From NCBI GenBank assembly GCA_002840685.1, contig PHBU01000010.1, positions 124,001 to 188,000 of the forward strand: a DNA stretch of 64,000 bases, given 5' to 3'. Numbering within the stretch: the first letter of the stretch is position 1; the number at the start of each line of letters is the position of its first letter. Under the pieces are notes generated by a model that saw only the letters and a list, made by a program, of their open reading frames with translations, was not told the origin of the DNA and searched no databases. Below, piece after piece: positions 52,426 to 59,767 of this stretch. The stretch comes from Chloroflexi bacterium HGW-Chloroflexi-6. GTDB taxonomy: Bacteria; Chloroflexota; Anaerolineae; Anaerolineales; Villigracilaceae. A program made the translations under genes and the position numbers.

Positions 52426-53409
52426 TCACTTGGCCTGCTCGTAGATCATGGCGATCACTTCCTCCAACGGCGGGTCGGAGATGGTGATGTCCACCACCGT
52501 CCCGGCGGCTGAAAGGCGCGCCAGCATGGCATCGGCAGGGGTCTGGCGGGTATCGAATGCCAGTTTAACGCCGTAGCGCCCGACCTTGAGTGTTTCCATG
52601 CCCTCGACGCTGAAATCCCCGTTCACTTCGAGAGCGTAGCGCACCTCGACCGTTTTGCGGGTCAGGAATTTGCGTTTCAGGTTCGAGACCTTGTCGCGGT
52701 AGACGATCTGGCCGTGGTTGATGATGATGACGCGGTGGCAGAGCGCTTCCAGGTCGCTGGCATCGTGCGAGGTCAACAACACGCCGACGTTCTCCTCTGT
52801 ACTCATGGTGCGGATGGCATCGCGGATGTGCTGCTTGGCGACCACATCCAGGCCGATCGATGGCTCGTCGAGCAGCAACAGCTTGGGCTTGTGCAGCAGT
52901 GAGGCCGCCACTTCACAACGCATGCGCTGCCCGAGTGAGAGCTTGCGCACCGGTGTTTCGAGCAGTTCCTTCAGATCGAAGGCTTCGCTTAGGAAACCGA
53001 TCCGTTTTTGGATGAAAGCATCCTCCAGCTCGTAGATTTTGCCGAACAGGGTGAAGGTATCGATGGCTGGCAGGTGATACCACAACTGCGGCCTTTGGCC
53101 GAATACCGTTCCGATCTGGAAGGCCAGCTTCTGACGATCCTTCCATGGCGTGTAGCCAAGAACACTGGCCTGTCCGCCGCTGGGGTGCAGGATGCCGGTC
53201 AGGATTTTGATGGTGGTTGATTTACCCGCGCCATTCGGACCGATAAAGCCGAGCAATTCACCGTTTTCCATTTCGAACGACAGGTCGCGCACCGCTTCGA
53301 CGGTATTGTATTCCGGCTTGAAGAGCGAGCGCAGCGAACCGCCCAACCCGGCGGCTTTGCGCTTGGACTGGAAGGTTTTGTACAGGTTGTTGACTTGGAT
53401 CGCTGGCAT
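52426..53409 (-). CDS. ABC-2 exporter ATPase
   Basis: A 327-residue ATP-binding subunit with Walker A 'GPNGAGKSTT', signature 'LSLGQRMRCEVAASLL' (the family form LSLGQ), Walker B 'LLLLDEPSIGLD' and H-loop 'LLTSHDASDLE'. The C-terminal 90 residues follow DrrA/NatA-type exporters. The ATG at 53409 opens 'MPAIQVNNLYKTF'; the longer in-frame extension reads through the 5'-UTR hairpin and is not coding. AGGGAAAC is the nearest ribosome-site-like sequence. It is first in a three-gene exporter operon under a strong promoter. Confidence 0.92.
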   Translation of the reverse strand: MPAIQVNNLYKTFQSKRKAAGLGGSLRSLFKPEYNTVEAVRDLSFEMENGELLGFIGPNGAGKSTTIKILTGILHPSGGQASVLGYTPWKDRQKLAFQIGTVFGQRPQLWYHLPAIDTFTLFGKIYELEDAFIQKRIGFLSEAFDLKELLETPVRKLSLGQRMRCEVAASLLHKPKLLLLDEPSIGLDVVAKQHIRDAIRTMSTEENVGVLLTSHDASDLEALCHRVIIINHGQIVYRDKVSNLKRKFLTRKTVEVRYALEVNGDFSVEGMETLKVGRYGVKLAFDTRQTPADAMLARLSAAGTVVDITISDPPLEEVIAMIYEQAK

Positions 53410-53450
53410 GGGGTTTCCCTGTTCTTCTATCTGAGGAAAACGAATTAAAG

Positions 53451-53491
53451 TATCACGCGGCAGGATGAGGGGGGCATCCTGCCGCGTGATA
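53451..53491 (-). promoter_or_regulatory. 17-bp perfect inverted repeat at the 5' end of the ABC-2 transcript
   Basis: Arms 53451-53467 and 53475-53491 are perfectly complementary over 17 bp with a 7-nt A/G loop. It begins at the predicted transcription start, about 40 nt before the ATPase ATG. It may be an operator or an RNA hairpin; no long T-run follows. Confidence 0.75.
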
Positions 53492-53497
53492 GGTGCT

Positions 53498-53525
53498 ATT
53501 ATACACAATCCTGAGAACCCGTCAA
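53498..53525 (-). promoter_or_regulatory. Sigma-70 promoter of the ABC-2 exporter operon
   Basis: On the minus strand TTGACG (53525-53520) and TATAAT (53503-53498) are separated by 16 bp. The start should be near 53490, inside the first base pair of the 17-bp inverted repeat. Confidence 0.75.
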
Positions 53526-53630
53526 GAGTTTTTTTGAAGCTTCTGTTCGCTTTTTTGCCGATCTTGCGGGGCTCATAAATACCGGCTAAATAACCGCCAA
53601 TTCCCTGAAATCTGTCATCATATCCGAATT

Positions 53631-53658
53631 TTGTATGCTGAGTGGGCTATGCTATAAT
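53631..53658 (+). promoter_or_regulatory. Extended -10 promoter of the min operon
   Basis: TATAAT (53653-53658) is preceded by TGC (extended -10), and TTGTAT (53631-53636) lies 16 bp upstream. The start near 53665 is only about 5 nt before the minC ATG at 53670, so the mRNA may be almost leaderless; no ribosome site is present. Confidence 0.55.
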
Positions 53659-53669
53659 CGTTCCAATCT

Positions 53670-54341
53670 ATGAGCGAATCATCTTTGGTGCAGATCAAAG
53701 GACTGAAAGATGGCTTGCTGGTGACCCTGGGCGACGCGGCCTGGGGAATTCTCCAGGAAGCGCTCTTGAATCGTGTCGAAGAACAGGCCTCTTTTTTTCA
53801 GGGGGCGCGGCTTGTATTGGATGTTGGTAATCAGGTGCTCAAGTCAGCGGAGCTATCTGCTTTGCGCGACACCTTGTCAGAACATGGGATTACTTTGTGG
53901 GCGATCTTATCCAATTCGCCTACTACTGAGAGTACTGCCCAAATCTTGGGCCTGGCCACGCGCATTCATAAAGCCCCGCCTGCTGAAATCCGGGCAGCCA
54001 AGGGCATCGATCACGAATCCGCTTTGTGGGTAGCCCGAACCTTACGCTCAGGTGTGCGGATCGAGTACCCGGGCAACGTGGTTATTGTGGGCGATGTTAA
54101 CCCTGGCGCTGAGGTGATCGCGAGCGGCAGCGTTGTTGTTTGGGGCCGCCTGCGCGGTGTGGTTCATGCCGGTGCGCAGGGCGACCGTGACGCGACTGTT
54201 TGCGCACTCGATCTATCGCCAACACAGTTGAGAATTGCGGGCGAGATTGCAGTTGCCCCTGCCCGGCAGGGGACGCCCAAACCTGAAGTTGTACATTTAA
54301 AGAATGGCCGTTTGCAGGCCGAACCTTGGACACCGGGTTAG
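53670..54341 (+). CDS. minC: Septum site-determining protein MinC
   Basis: A 223-residue inhibitor of FtsZ ring formation away from midcell. The N-terminal domain spans about 5-95 and the C-terminal beta-helix begins near 125: 'LRSGVRIEYPGNVVIVGDVNPGAEVIASGSVVVWGRLRGVVHAG' is the typical MinD-binding surface region, seen here in part. The start fits the family and coincides with a leaderless-like promoter. minD follows 9 bp after the stop. Confidence 0.94.
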   Translation: MSESSLVQIKGLKDGLLVTLGDAAWGILQEALLNRVEEQASFFQGARLVLDVGNQVLKSAELSALRDTLSEHGITLWAILSNSPTTESTAQILGLATRIHKAPPAEIRAAKGIDHESALWVARTLRSGVRIEYPGNVVIVGDVNPGAEVIASGSVVVWGRLRGVVHAGAQGDRDATVCALDLSPTQLRIAGEIAVAPARQGTPKPEVVHLKNGRLQAEPWTPG

Positions 54342-54350
54342 GAGAGACGA

Positions 54351-55145
54351 ATGACAGGAAAAGTACTTACCATCACATCTGGCAAGGGCGGGGTCGGTAA
54401 GACCACTGCGGTTGCCAACCTTGCCGTTGCGTTAGCCGCAGATGGAAAAAAAGTTGTCTGTATCGATGGCGACATCGGCTTGCGCAACCTGGATGTGGTC
54501 ATGGGTCTGGAAAACCGGATTGTCTACGACCTGGTGGATATCGTGGAAGGACGCTGCAAAACCCGCCAGGCCATGATCCGCGACAAACGCCTGCCAGATC
54601 TTTTCCTGATCCCTGCCGCCCAAACTCGCGACAAGAATGCAGTTTCACCCAGTGATATGATCCGCCTGTGCGATGAGCTTCGCCAGGACCTTGACTGGAT
54701 TTTGATTGATTCCCCGGCTGGCATTGAGCGCGGTTTTCGCAATGCGATCGCACCCGCCGATAAGGTGCTGATCATTACCAACCCTGAAATGTCTGCTGTG
54801 CGCGATGCCGATCGCGTGGTCGGACTGCTCGAAGCCGAAGAAAAAGGCTCACCGTCGCTGGTGGTTAACCGTCTGAACCCGGCGATGGTCAAACGGGGCG
54901 ACATGCTTTCGGTGGACGATGTTTACGATTTATTGCGGATAGATGTTGTGGGGATTGTCCCCGAGGATGAAAACGTTATCGTAGCCTCCAATAAGGGTAT
55001 CCCGCTGGCGCTTGAAGCCAAGAGTCGGGCCGGGCAGGCCTTTCGTAATATTGCCCGCCGCTTGAATGGGGAACAGGTTCCATTTCTTGAACTTGAGTCG
55101 CAAGGATTATGGGATCGCCTTTCGCGCCTGGCGGGTAGGAGATAA
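54351..55145 (+). CDS. minD: Septum site-determining ATPase MinD
   Basis: A 264-residue ParA-family ATPase with the deviant Walker A 'GKGGVGKTT' (residues 8-16), 'CIDGDIGLRNLDVVMGLENR' and 'DWILIDSPAGIERGF'. The C-terminal amphipathic helix 'LWDRLSRLAGRR' binds the membrane. It recruits MinC and is released by MinE. TAGGAGAG precedes the ATG; minE starts 3 bp after the stop. Confidence 0.97.
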   Translation: MTGKVLTITSGKGGVGKTTAVANLAVALAADGKKVVCIDGDIGLRNLDVVMGLENRIVYDLVDIVEGRCKTRQAMIRDKRLPDLFLIPAAQTRDKNAVSPSDMIRLCDELRQDLDWILIDSPAGIERGFRNAIAPADKVLIITNPEMSAVRDADRVVGLLEAEEKGSPSLVVNRLNPAMVKRGDMLSVDDVYDLLRIDVVGIVPEDENVIVASNKGIPLALEAKSRAGQAFRNIARRLNGEQVPFLELESQGLWDRLSRLAGRR

Positions 55146-55148
55146 GTT

Positions 55149-55409
55149 ATGTCTTTTTTCGAGCGACTGACCGGTAAAAAAAGCGCATCCAGTGCCAAAG
55201 AACGTTTGCAGTTGGTACTCATCCACGATCGGGTTGATCTGACGCCTGCCGTTCTGGAGGCTTTAAAGGAAGAACTCCTGGCTGTGATTTCGCGCCATAT
55301 CGATATCGACCCATCCAGCATCCATGTGGAACTGGCTTCAGAAGGGCGCAGCCAGCGCCTCGTGGCCGACATCCCGTTAAAATCTGCCGTGCGCCGCCGC
55401 GCCGGATAG
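55149..55409 (+). CDS. minE: Cell division topological specificity factor MinE
   Basis: An 86-residue MinE with the N-terminal membrane and anti-MinCD region ('FFERLTGKKSASSAKERLQLVLIHDR') and a dimerisation domain ('LEALKEELLAVISRHIDIDPSSIHVEL'). It stimulates MinD ATPase and confines the Min system. It lies 3 bp after minD and 33 bp before the rodA/ftsW gene. Confidence 0.95.
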   Translation: MSFFERLTGKKSASSAKERLQLVLIHDRVDLTPAVLEALKEELLAVISRHIDIDPSSIHVELASEGRSQRLVADIPLKSAVRRRAG

Positions 55410-55442
55410 TTATATTGTTCTTTACTACAAGCAGGTAAAAAA

Positions 55443-56570
55443 ATGGTTCGCGGAGGTTTTTGGCGTTATTTTGACTTTTCATTGGTGGGGGCGATGACTA
55501 TTCTGGTGATCATTGGTGTCACCATGATTCGTTCTGCAATTGCGGGCAACATTGAGTTGACAACCACGACCCCTCTGGTCAACCGCCAGATTATTTTTGG
55601 TGTGGCGGGTTTTGTGATGCTGCTTGTGATGGCGGCCATTGACTATCGTGTCTGGGGTTCGCTCAGTTTGCAGTTATACATTGGAATTATTCTTGTTTTG
55701 CTGGCGTTGAACATTATCGGCGGTGCGTTGTTTGGGTCGGCGCGCTGGTTCCAGACAGCTCTGGTCAATATTCAGCCTTCGGAATTCGCCAAGATTGTGA
55801 TGATCCTGGTCATGGCCGATTTCTTTTCCAAGCGCTTGCATTTGATGAGCGATCCAAAGTGGACCATCCGCAGCTTTTTGATGATGATGGGCATTACCAT
55901 CTGGGTCTTGCTCCAGCCGAATCTGAGCACTTCGATCGTGTTGATCGTGCTCTGGTTCGTGCTTTTATGGATCGCTGGCTTGCCGCTAAAGCACTTGATC
56001 GCGTATGCCTTGACCGGGATCGCAGCAATTTCGATCAGTTTCCCGCTGCTGGTCCAGTTTGGCGTTTTGCAGGAATACCAGTTGCGGCGCATTACTACGT
56101 TTATCGCGCCTGACCCGAATGCCCGCTATGGCGATACTTATAATATCGAGCAGGCCCTAATCTCGATTGGCTCCGGCGGATTATTCGGGCAGGGCTACGG
56201 TCAGGGCTCTCAGGTGCAGTTGCGTTTCCTTAAGGTACGCTGGTCCGATTTTATCTTTTCAGCGACTGCCCATGAGCTGGGCTTTGTCGGCGCGTTTTTG
56301 ATCATCCTGCTGATGGCTTTTGTGGTTTATCGCTGCCTTTGGGCAGCCCGCACGGCTCCAGACGCCTACGGAGCGTTAATCTGCTATGGCGTTGCCACCC
56401 TGATCGCTTTCCAGGCCCTGGTCAACCTGGGTGTTAATCTTAATATGTTGCCTGCAACCGGCCTGACCCTTCCTTTTTTAAGTTATGGCGGCAGTTCACT
56501 GGTGGCCAATATGATTGCGATTGGCCTGGTTGAAAGCGTTATTATGCGCCGCAAGATGATTGAATCTTAG
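55443..56570 (+). CDS. rodA: RodA/FtsW-family peptidoglycan polymerase (SEDS protein)
   Basis: A 375-residue polytopic SEDS protein with ten hydrophobic segments and the motifs 'GSARWFQTALVNIQPSEFAKI', 'TAHELGFVGA' and 'LNMLPATGLTLPFLSYGGSS'. SEDS proteins polymerise glycan strands with a class B PBP. Position after minCDE and length favour RodA, but FtsW is not excluded. Probably the fourth gene of the min operon. Confidence 0.9.
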   Translation: MVRGGFWRYFDFSLVGAMTILVIIGVTMIRSAIAGNIELTTTTPLVNRQIIFGVAGFVMLLVMAAIDYRVWGSLSLQLYIGIILVLLALNIIGGALFGSARWFQTALVNIQPSEFAKIVMILVMADFFSKRLHLMSDPKWTIRSFLMMMGITIWVLLQPNLSTSIVLIVLWFVLLWIAGLPLKHLIAYALTGIAAISISFPLLVQFGVLQEYQLRRITTFIAPDPNARYGDTYNIEQALISIGSGGLFGQGYGQGSQVQLRFLKVRWSDFIFSATAHELGFVGAFLIILLMAFVVYRCLWAARTAPDAYGALICYGVATLIAFQALVNLGVNLNMLPATGLTLPFLSYGGSSLVANMIAIGLVESVIMRRKMIES

Positions 56571-56589
56571 TTTTTTGGAGGCTTGTTTT

Positions 56590-58071
56590 ATGGATTTATC
56601 TCCCGTTCGGGTGCGTTTTGCGCCCTCCCCAACCGGGCGTATGCACATTGGCAACGCTCGTTCGGCGCTTTACCCGTTCTTGCTGGCCCGCCGCACAGGC
56701 GGAACCTTTATCCTGCGCATCGAGGACACTGACCAGAAGCGCTACGACCCGACCGCTGAGCGGGAGCTGATCGAAGGCTTGCGCTGGCTGGGCCTGGAAT
56801 ATGACGAAGGGCCCGATATTGGCGGTCCGAATGCCCCCTACCGTCAGACGGAACGTCGCGAAAGCTATCACGAGCACGCCTGGAAGCTGGTCGAACTCGG
56901 CCACGCTTTTCCTTGTTTTTGCACGCCGGAGCGCCTCAGCCAGGTGCGCCAGGAACAGATGGCCGCCAAGCAAAATCCGCGTTATGACGGTCACTGCCGC
57001 GCGCTCGATGCCGATGAAGCCCGCCGCCGCGCCCAATCCGGCGAAAAATTTGTGATTCGCTTCAAGATGCCCAAGGAAGGTTCGATCACGGCCACCGATT
57101 TGCTGCGCGGCTCGATCACGACCGAAAACTCGGCCCTTGACGATTCTGTGCTCTTGAAATCAGACGGCTTGCCGACCTATCACCTGGCGGCCATGGTCGA
57201 TGACCACTTGATGGGCATCACGCATGTTATTCGCGGTTCCGAGTGGCTGCCGTCGATGCCGCTGCACATGCATGTCATCCGCGCCTTTGGCTGGGATGCG
57301 CCGCAGTTCGTTCACCTGTCTGTTTTTCTGAAGCCCTCCGGCAAAGGCAAACTGAGCAAACGCGATACCGCCCAGGCGCTCAAGGACGGTTATTCGATCT
57401 TCCTCGGCGACATGAAGGATTTGGGGTACACCCCCGAAGGGGTGCTTAACTGGATTGCGCTGATGGGCTGGGGCGTTTCGGAAGACGATGTTTTGACTCT
57501 GGACGAGATGATCGCCCGTTTCAATGTGGACAGTCTGACCCCCTCCCCGGCGGCGATCAATTTTGCCAAGCTCGATCATTTCAATGGCACTCATATCCGC
57601 CTGATGCAGCCAGCCGACCTAGCCGGGCGCGTCAAACCTTTCCTGACCGGGGCCGGCTACGCGGTGGATGATGAGAAACTGCTCAAAATCATCCCTCTGA
57701 TCCGAGAGCGGCTGGTCACGCTTGACGATTGCATTCAGTTTGCGGGCTTTTTCTTCAAAGATGATGTTTCACCCGAACCGCAGGAGCTGGTCGCCAAAGA
57801 TCTGACCCCGGCCCAATCTGCGGATGTGGCGCGCAAGGCCCTCGAGATTCTTTCTGGCCTGCCCGCCCTGACCCATGAAACTGCCGAGCCGCCCCTGCGC
57901 CAGTTTGTAGAAGAAGCCGGGCTGCACCCGAATCAGGTTTTTGGCATCCTGCGCGTCGCTGTCACCGGTCAAAAGGTCAGCCCGCCGCTCTTTGAAAGCA
58001 TGGAAATTATTGGCCGCGAAACGGTCCTGGCCCGCATCCGCCGCGCCGTGGATACGCTGGCCAGCCTGTAG
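56590..58071 (+). CDS. gltX: Glutamyl-tRNA synthetase
   Basis: A 493-residue class I synthetase that charges tRNA-Glu. The HIGH motif reads 'HIGN', with 'RFAPSPTGRMHIGNARSALY', the KMSKS motif reads 'KLSKR', and 'ILRIEDTDQKRY' is conserved. A C-terminal anticodon-binding region ends 'VLARIRRAVDTLA'. TTTTGGAGG precedes the ATG; a start ten codons earlier overlaps rodA. It follows rodA by 19 bp. Confidence 0.97.
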   Translation: MDLSPVRVRFAPSPTGRMHIGNARSALYPFLLARRTGGTFILRIEDTDQKRYDPTAERELIEGLRWLGLEYDEGPDIGGPNAPYRQTERRESYHEHAWKLVELGHAFPCFCTPERLSQVRQEQMAAKQNPRYDGHCRALDADEARRRAQSGEKFVIRFKMPKEGSITATDLLRGSITTENSALDDSVLLKSDGLPTYHLAAMVDDHLMGITHVIRGSEWLPSMPLHMHVIRAFGWDAPQFVHLSVFLKPSGKGKLSKRDTAQALKDGYSIFLGDMKDLGYTPEGVLNWIALMGWGVSEDDVLTLDEMIARFNVDSLTPSPAAINFAKLDHFNGTHIRLMQPADLAGRVKPFLTGAGYAVDDEKLLKIIPLIRERLVTLDDCIQFAGFFFKDDVSPEPQELVAKDLTPAQSADVARKALEILSGLPALTHETAEPPLRQFVEEAGLHPNQVFGILRVAVTGQKVSPPLFESMEIIGRETVLARIRRAVDTLASL

Positions 58072-58086
58072 ATCGATTGTGAATTC

Positions 58087-58126
58087 AAAAAGGAGGTTGC
58101 CTGCGGTTTGCGGACAACCTCCTTTT
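58087..58126. terminator. Bidirectional terminator between gltX and the PPOX gene
   Basis: AAAAGGAGGTTG pairs perfectly with CAACCTCCTTTT over a 15-nt loop, with T/A-rich ends on both strands. It closes the plus-strand min-rodA-gltX region and the minus-strand run that starts at glnA. Confidence 0.85.
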
Positions 58127-58139
58127 GATTCTGGTGCTT

Positions 58140-58562
58140 TTACCAGGCTTTGACGCGCTTGGGCGTGATTTTGATTAGCAGGTTTTCTTCAGAGTCGAGC
58201 CAGCTTTGCGGGTCTGGCGCCAGAACGCCCTCGGGCCCGAGATATTTGGCATAAACGCGTTCGATGCGGGCGCGAGTCTCGGCTTTGGGGGTGTTGACCA
58301 GTTCGGCATTGCCTTCGATCACGACTGCGGCCATCTGGCCTGAGGCTTGCTCAACATCGATGACGATGGCACATTTGGGATTGCGCTCTAGATCTGTGAT
58401 CTTGCGCGTCGAACGATAGGAGCTGACCCAGATGAAGCCATCTTCCCACAGGAACCAGACCGGGACGACATGCGGCTGCGCTGCGGGCGAGGCTGTTGCC
58501 AGCCGGGCCAGTAAGGGCCGCGAGAGAAACTCTTGGATTGCGGGGGTAATTTCTATGGTCAC
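58140..58562 (-). CDS. Pyridoxamine-phosphate-oxidase-like (PPOX/F420) flavin-binding protein
   Basis: A 140-residue split-barrel protein with 'LARLATASPAAQPHVVPVWFLWEDGFIWVSS', 'KITDLERNPKCAIVID' and 'VVIEGNAELV', in the style of the PPOX-class F420- or FMN-dependent oxidoreductases. The cofactor and substrate are unknown. The initiation codon is GTG with GAGG 6 bases upstream. It lies 33 bp downstream of the thioredoxin-like gene on the same strand. Confidence 0.85.
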   Translation of the reverse strand: MTIEITPAIQEFLSRPLLARLATASPAAQPHVVPVWFLWEDGFIWVSSYRSTRKITDLERNPKCAIVIDVEQASGQMAAVVIEGNAELVNTPKAETRARIERVYAKYLGPEGVLAPDPQSWLDSEENLLIKITPKRVKAW

Positions 58563-58595
58563 GCTAAACCTCGAAAGCGCTGCTTGTAGTTTATT

Positions 58596-59183
58596 TTACT
58601 CATGGAAGAATGCATCGAGCGGCGGCGCCATGTTTTCAGGGATGTTCTCTCCCCAGGCGTTGCCGTCGATGATATCGCCCGTTGGCTGGCCCTGCGGGTC
58701 AACTTTGAAGAAGATCGGGATGGCCGGAACATCGAATCCGAGCGATTCATCGCCCCAACCCCACAGATCAACATCAACCCGGATCAGGTATATGCCTTCA
58801 AAGGCATTCAGCATCAGTTCGTTTTCATCTGCCAGACTGGCAGATATGCTTTCGCAGGCCGGTCACCAGGTTGCGTCGAATTCGACCACCGGCAGCATGC
58901 CCATTTCGGCGGCTTTTTGGGCATGACTGAGCAGTTGTTCTTTCAGGCTGCCATCTTTAGGATCAAGGGCGACGGTGATCAACTCGGGAGCGGTCGCCTC
59001 GCTGACGGCTGGCTCGGTCGAGGCTGGCTCGGGGGTCTTGGCGGCTTCGGTGATGGTTGGCTTGGGCTGTTGGGTTGGCGGCAGGCTGACGGGCGCTGTC
59101 GGTTCCGGGAACAGGAAACGACAGGCCAATAGACTCAGCGATAGCGAGAGCAGAAGGGATATTTTGGGCTTTGATGTTCTCAT
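58596..59183 (-). CDS. Candidate selenocysteine-containing thioredoxin-like lipoprotein (in-frame TGA as Sec107)
   Basis: Read as one 196-codon frame with a single internal TGA (58865-58863), this gives 195 residues. Residues 1-21 are a lipoprotein signal ending 'LSLLAC'. A Pro/Thr linker runs to about 65, then a thioredoxin fold begins: 'MLPVVEFDATW', the TGA, then 'PACESI'. The motif is thus Trp-Sec-Pro-Ala-Cys (UxxC) with resolving Cys110, and the fold continues with 'IYLIRVDVD' and the cis-proline region 'VPAIPIFFKVD'. A stop here would discard the active site. A stem-loop follows the TGA. The start overlaps the DsbD-alpha-like gene by 4 bp. A true stop or a sequencing error (TGC/TGT to TGA) is the alternative. 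Confidence 0.75.
58827..58845 (-). promoter_or_regulatory. SECIS-like stem-loop downstream of the in-frame TGA
   Basis: On the minus strand ATCTGCCAGTCTGGCAGAT is a perfect 19-base palindrome, so 7 bp can pair with an AGUCU loop. It begins 17 nt after the TGA, and the loop lies 24 nt after it, within the range known for bacterial SECIS elements. The loop resembles the AGGUCU loop of E. coli fdhF but has one G fewer. Confidence 0.55.
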
Positions 59184-59767
59184 GGAAGACTCTCCAGTGG
59201 CGGAATTTGATCTGCTCCGGGGACCTGGACGCTGACCGCTTTCTGAATGACCGGTCTCAGGCAGGTGGTCCCGTTGCAGCTCATGTAGGTGATTAATATC
59301 TCTATTTTTTGCGATTTGTCTCCGGCCGGAAGCTTGACCGGCAGGCTGAGTATAACCGGCCCGGCCGGGTAGATGAGCAGTTCGCGCGGGTCGACCGGCG
59401 GGGTTTGCGGCGCCAGGTTTTCAGTCAGCGGGCCGCTCGCTTGCAGCGGGGAGTCCGCTGGCAGGGCCAGCAGGGTCGGGCGGCCGACGCCGTCGATGCC
59501 CTTGGCGGGGATATCCTTGCTGTACAGGTGAAACCCGGCCCGCAGCGGAGTGAACGTGGCGCTCAGCAGGAAATCACCGCTCTGGGTGCGCTCCAGCGAA
59601 ACGGCGACTCGCACCTCGGCCTCGTCAAAGGCTGTCAGCGGTGTGGAACTTCCCGGAGCAAAATCCGCGGATGGGGCGCAGGCAACGACGAAGAGTAACA
59701 GCGTTGCAAACGCCCCGAAAACGGTGGCCAGGCGCAGGGGCAGAGCGATTCCGCGCTTTTTATACAT
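59180..59767 (-). CDS. DsbD-alpha-like redox lipoprotein
   Basis: A 195-residue predicted lipoprotein with signal and lipobox 'LFVVAC' (Cys30). The rest is a beta-rich domain resembling the N-terminal DsbD (DsbC-binding alpha) domain: 'AGFHLYSKDIP', 'PAGPVILSLPVKLPAGDK', and the cysteine pair Cys164 and Cys169 in 'YMSCNGTTCLRP', like the redox pair of DsbD alpha. It could hand reducing equivalents to the neighbouring thioredoxin-like protein outside the membrane. No transmembrane DsbD part is present. ATG at 59767 overlaps glnA by 8 bp and the end overlaps the thioredoxin-like gene by 4 bp, so all three are coupled. Confidence 0.7.
   Translation of the reverse strand: MYKKRGIALPLRLATVFGAFATLLLFVVACAPSADFAPGSSTPLTAFDEAEVRVAVSLERTQSGDFLLSATFTPLRAGFHLYSKDIPAKGIDGVGRPTLLALPADSPLQASGPLTENLAPQTPPVDPRELLIYPAGPVILSLPVKLPAGDKSQKIEILITYMSCNGTTCLRPVIQKAVSVQVPGADQIPPLESLP

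Noticed and set aside
58596-59183. Reading the thioredoxin-like gene as a pseudogene with a frameshift or two separate genes
   Set aside because: Both halves are in the same frame, the second half has no ribosome site of its own, and the TGA sits at the redox-cysteine codon. A sequencing error remains possible and is noted.
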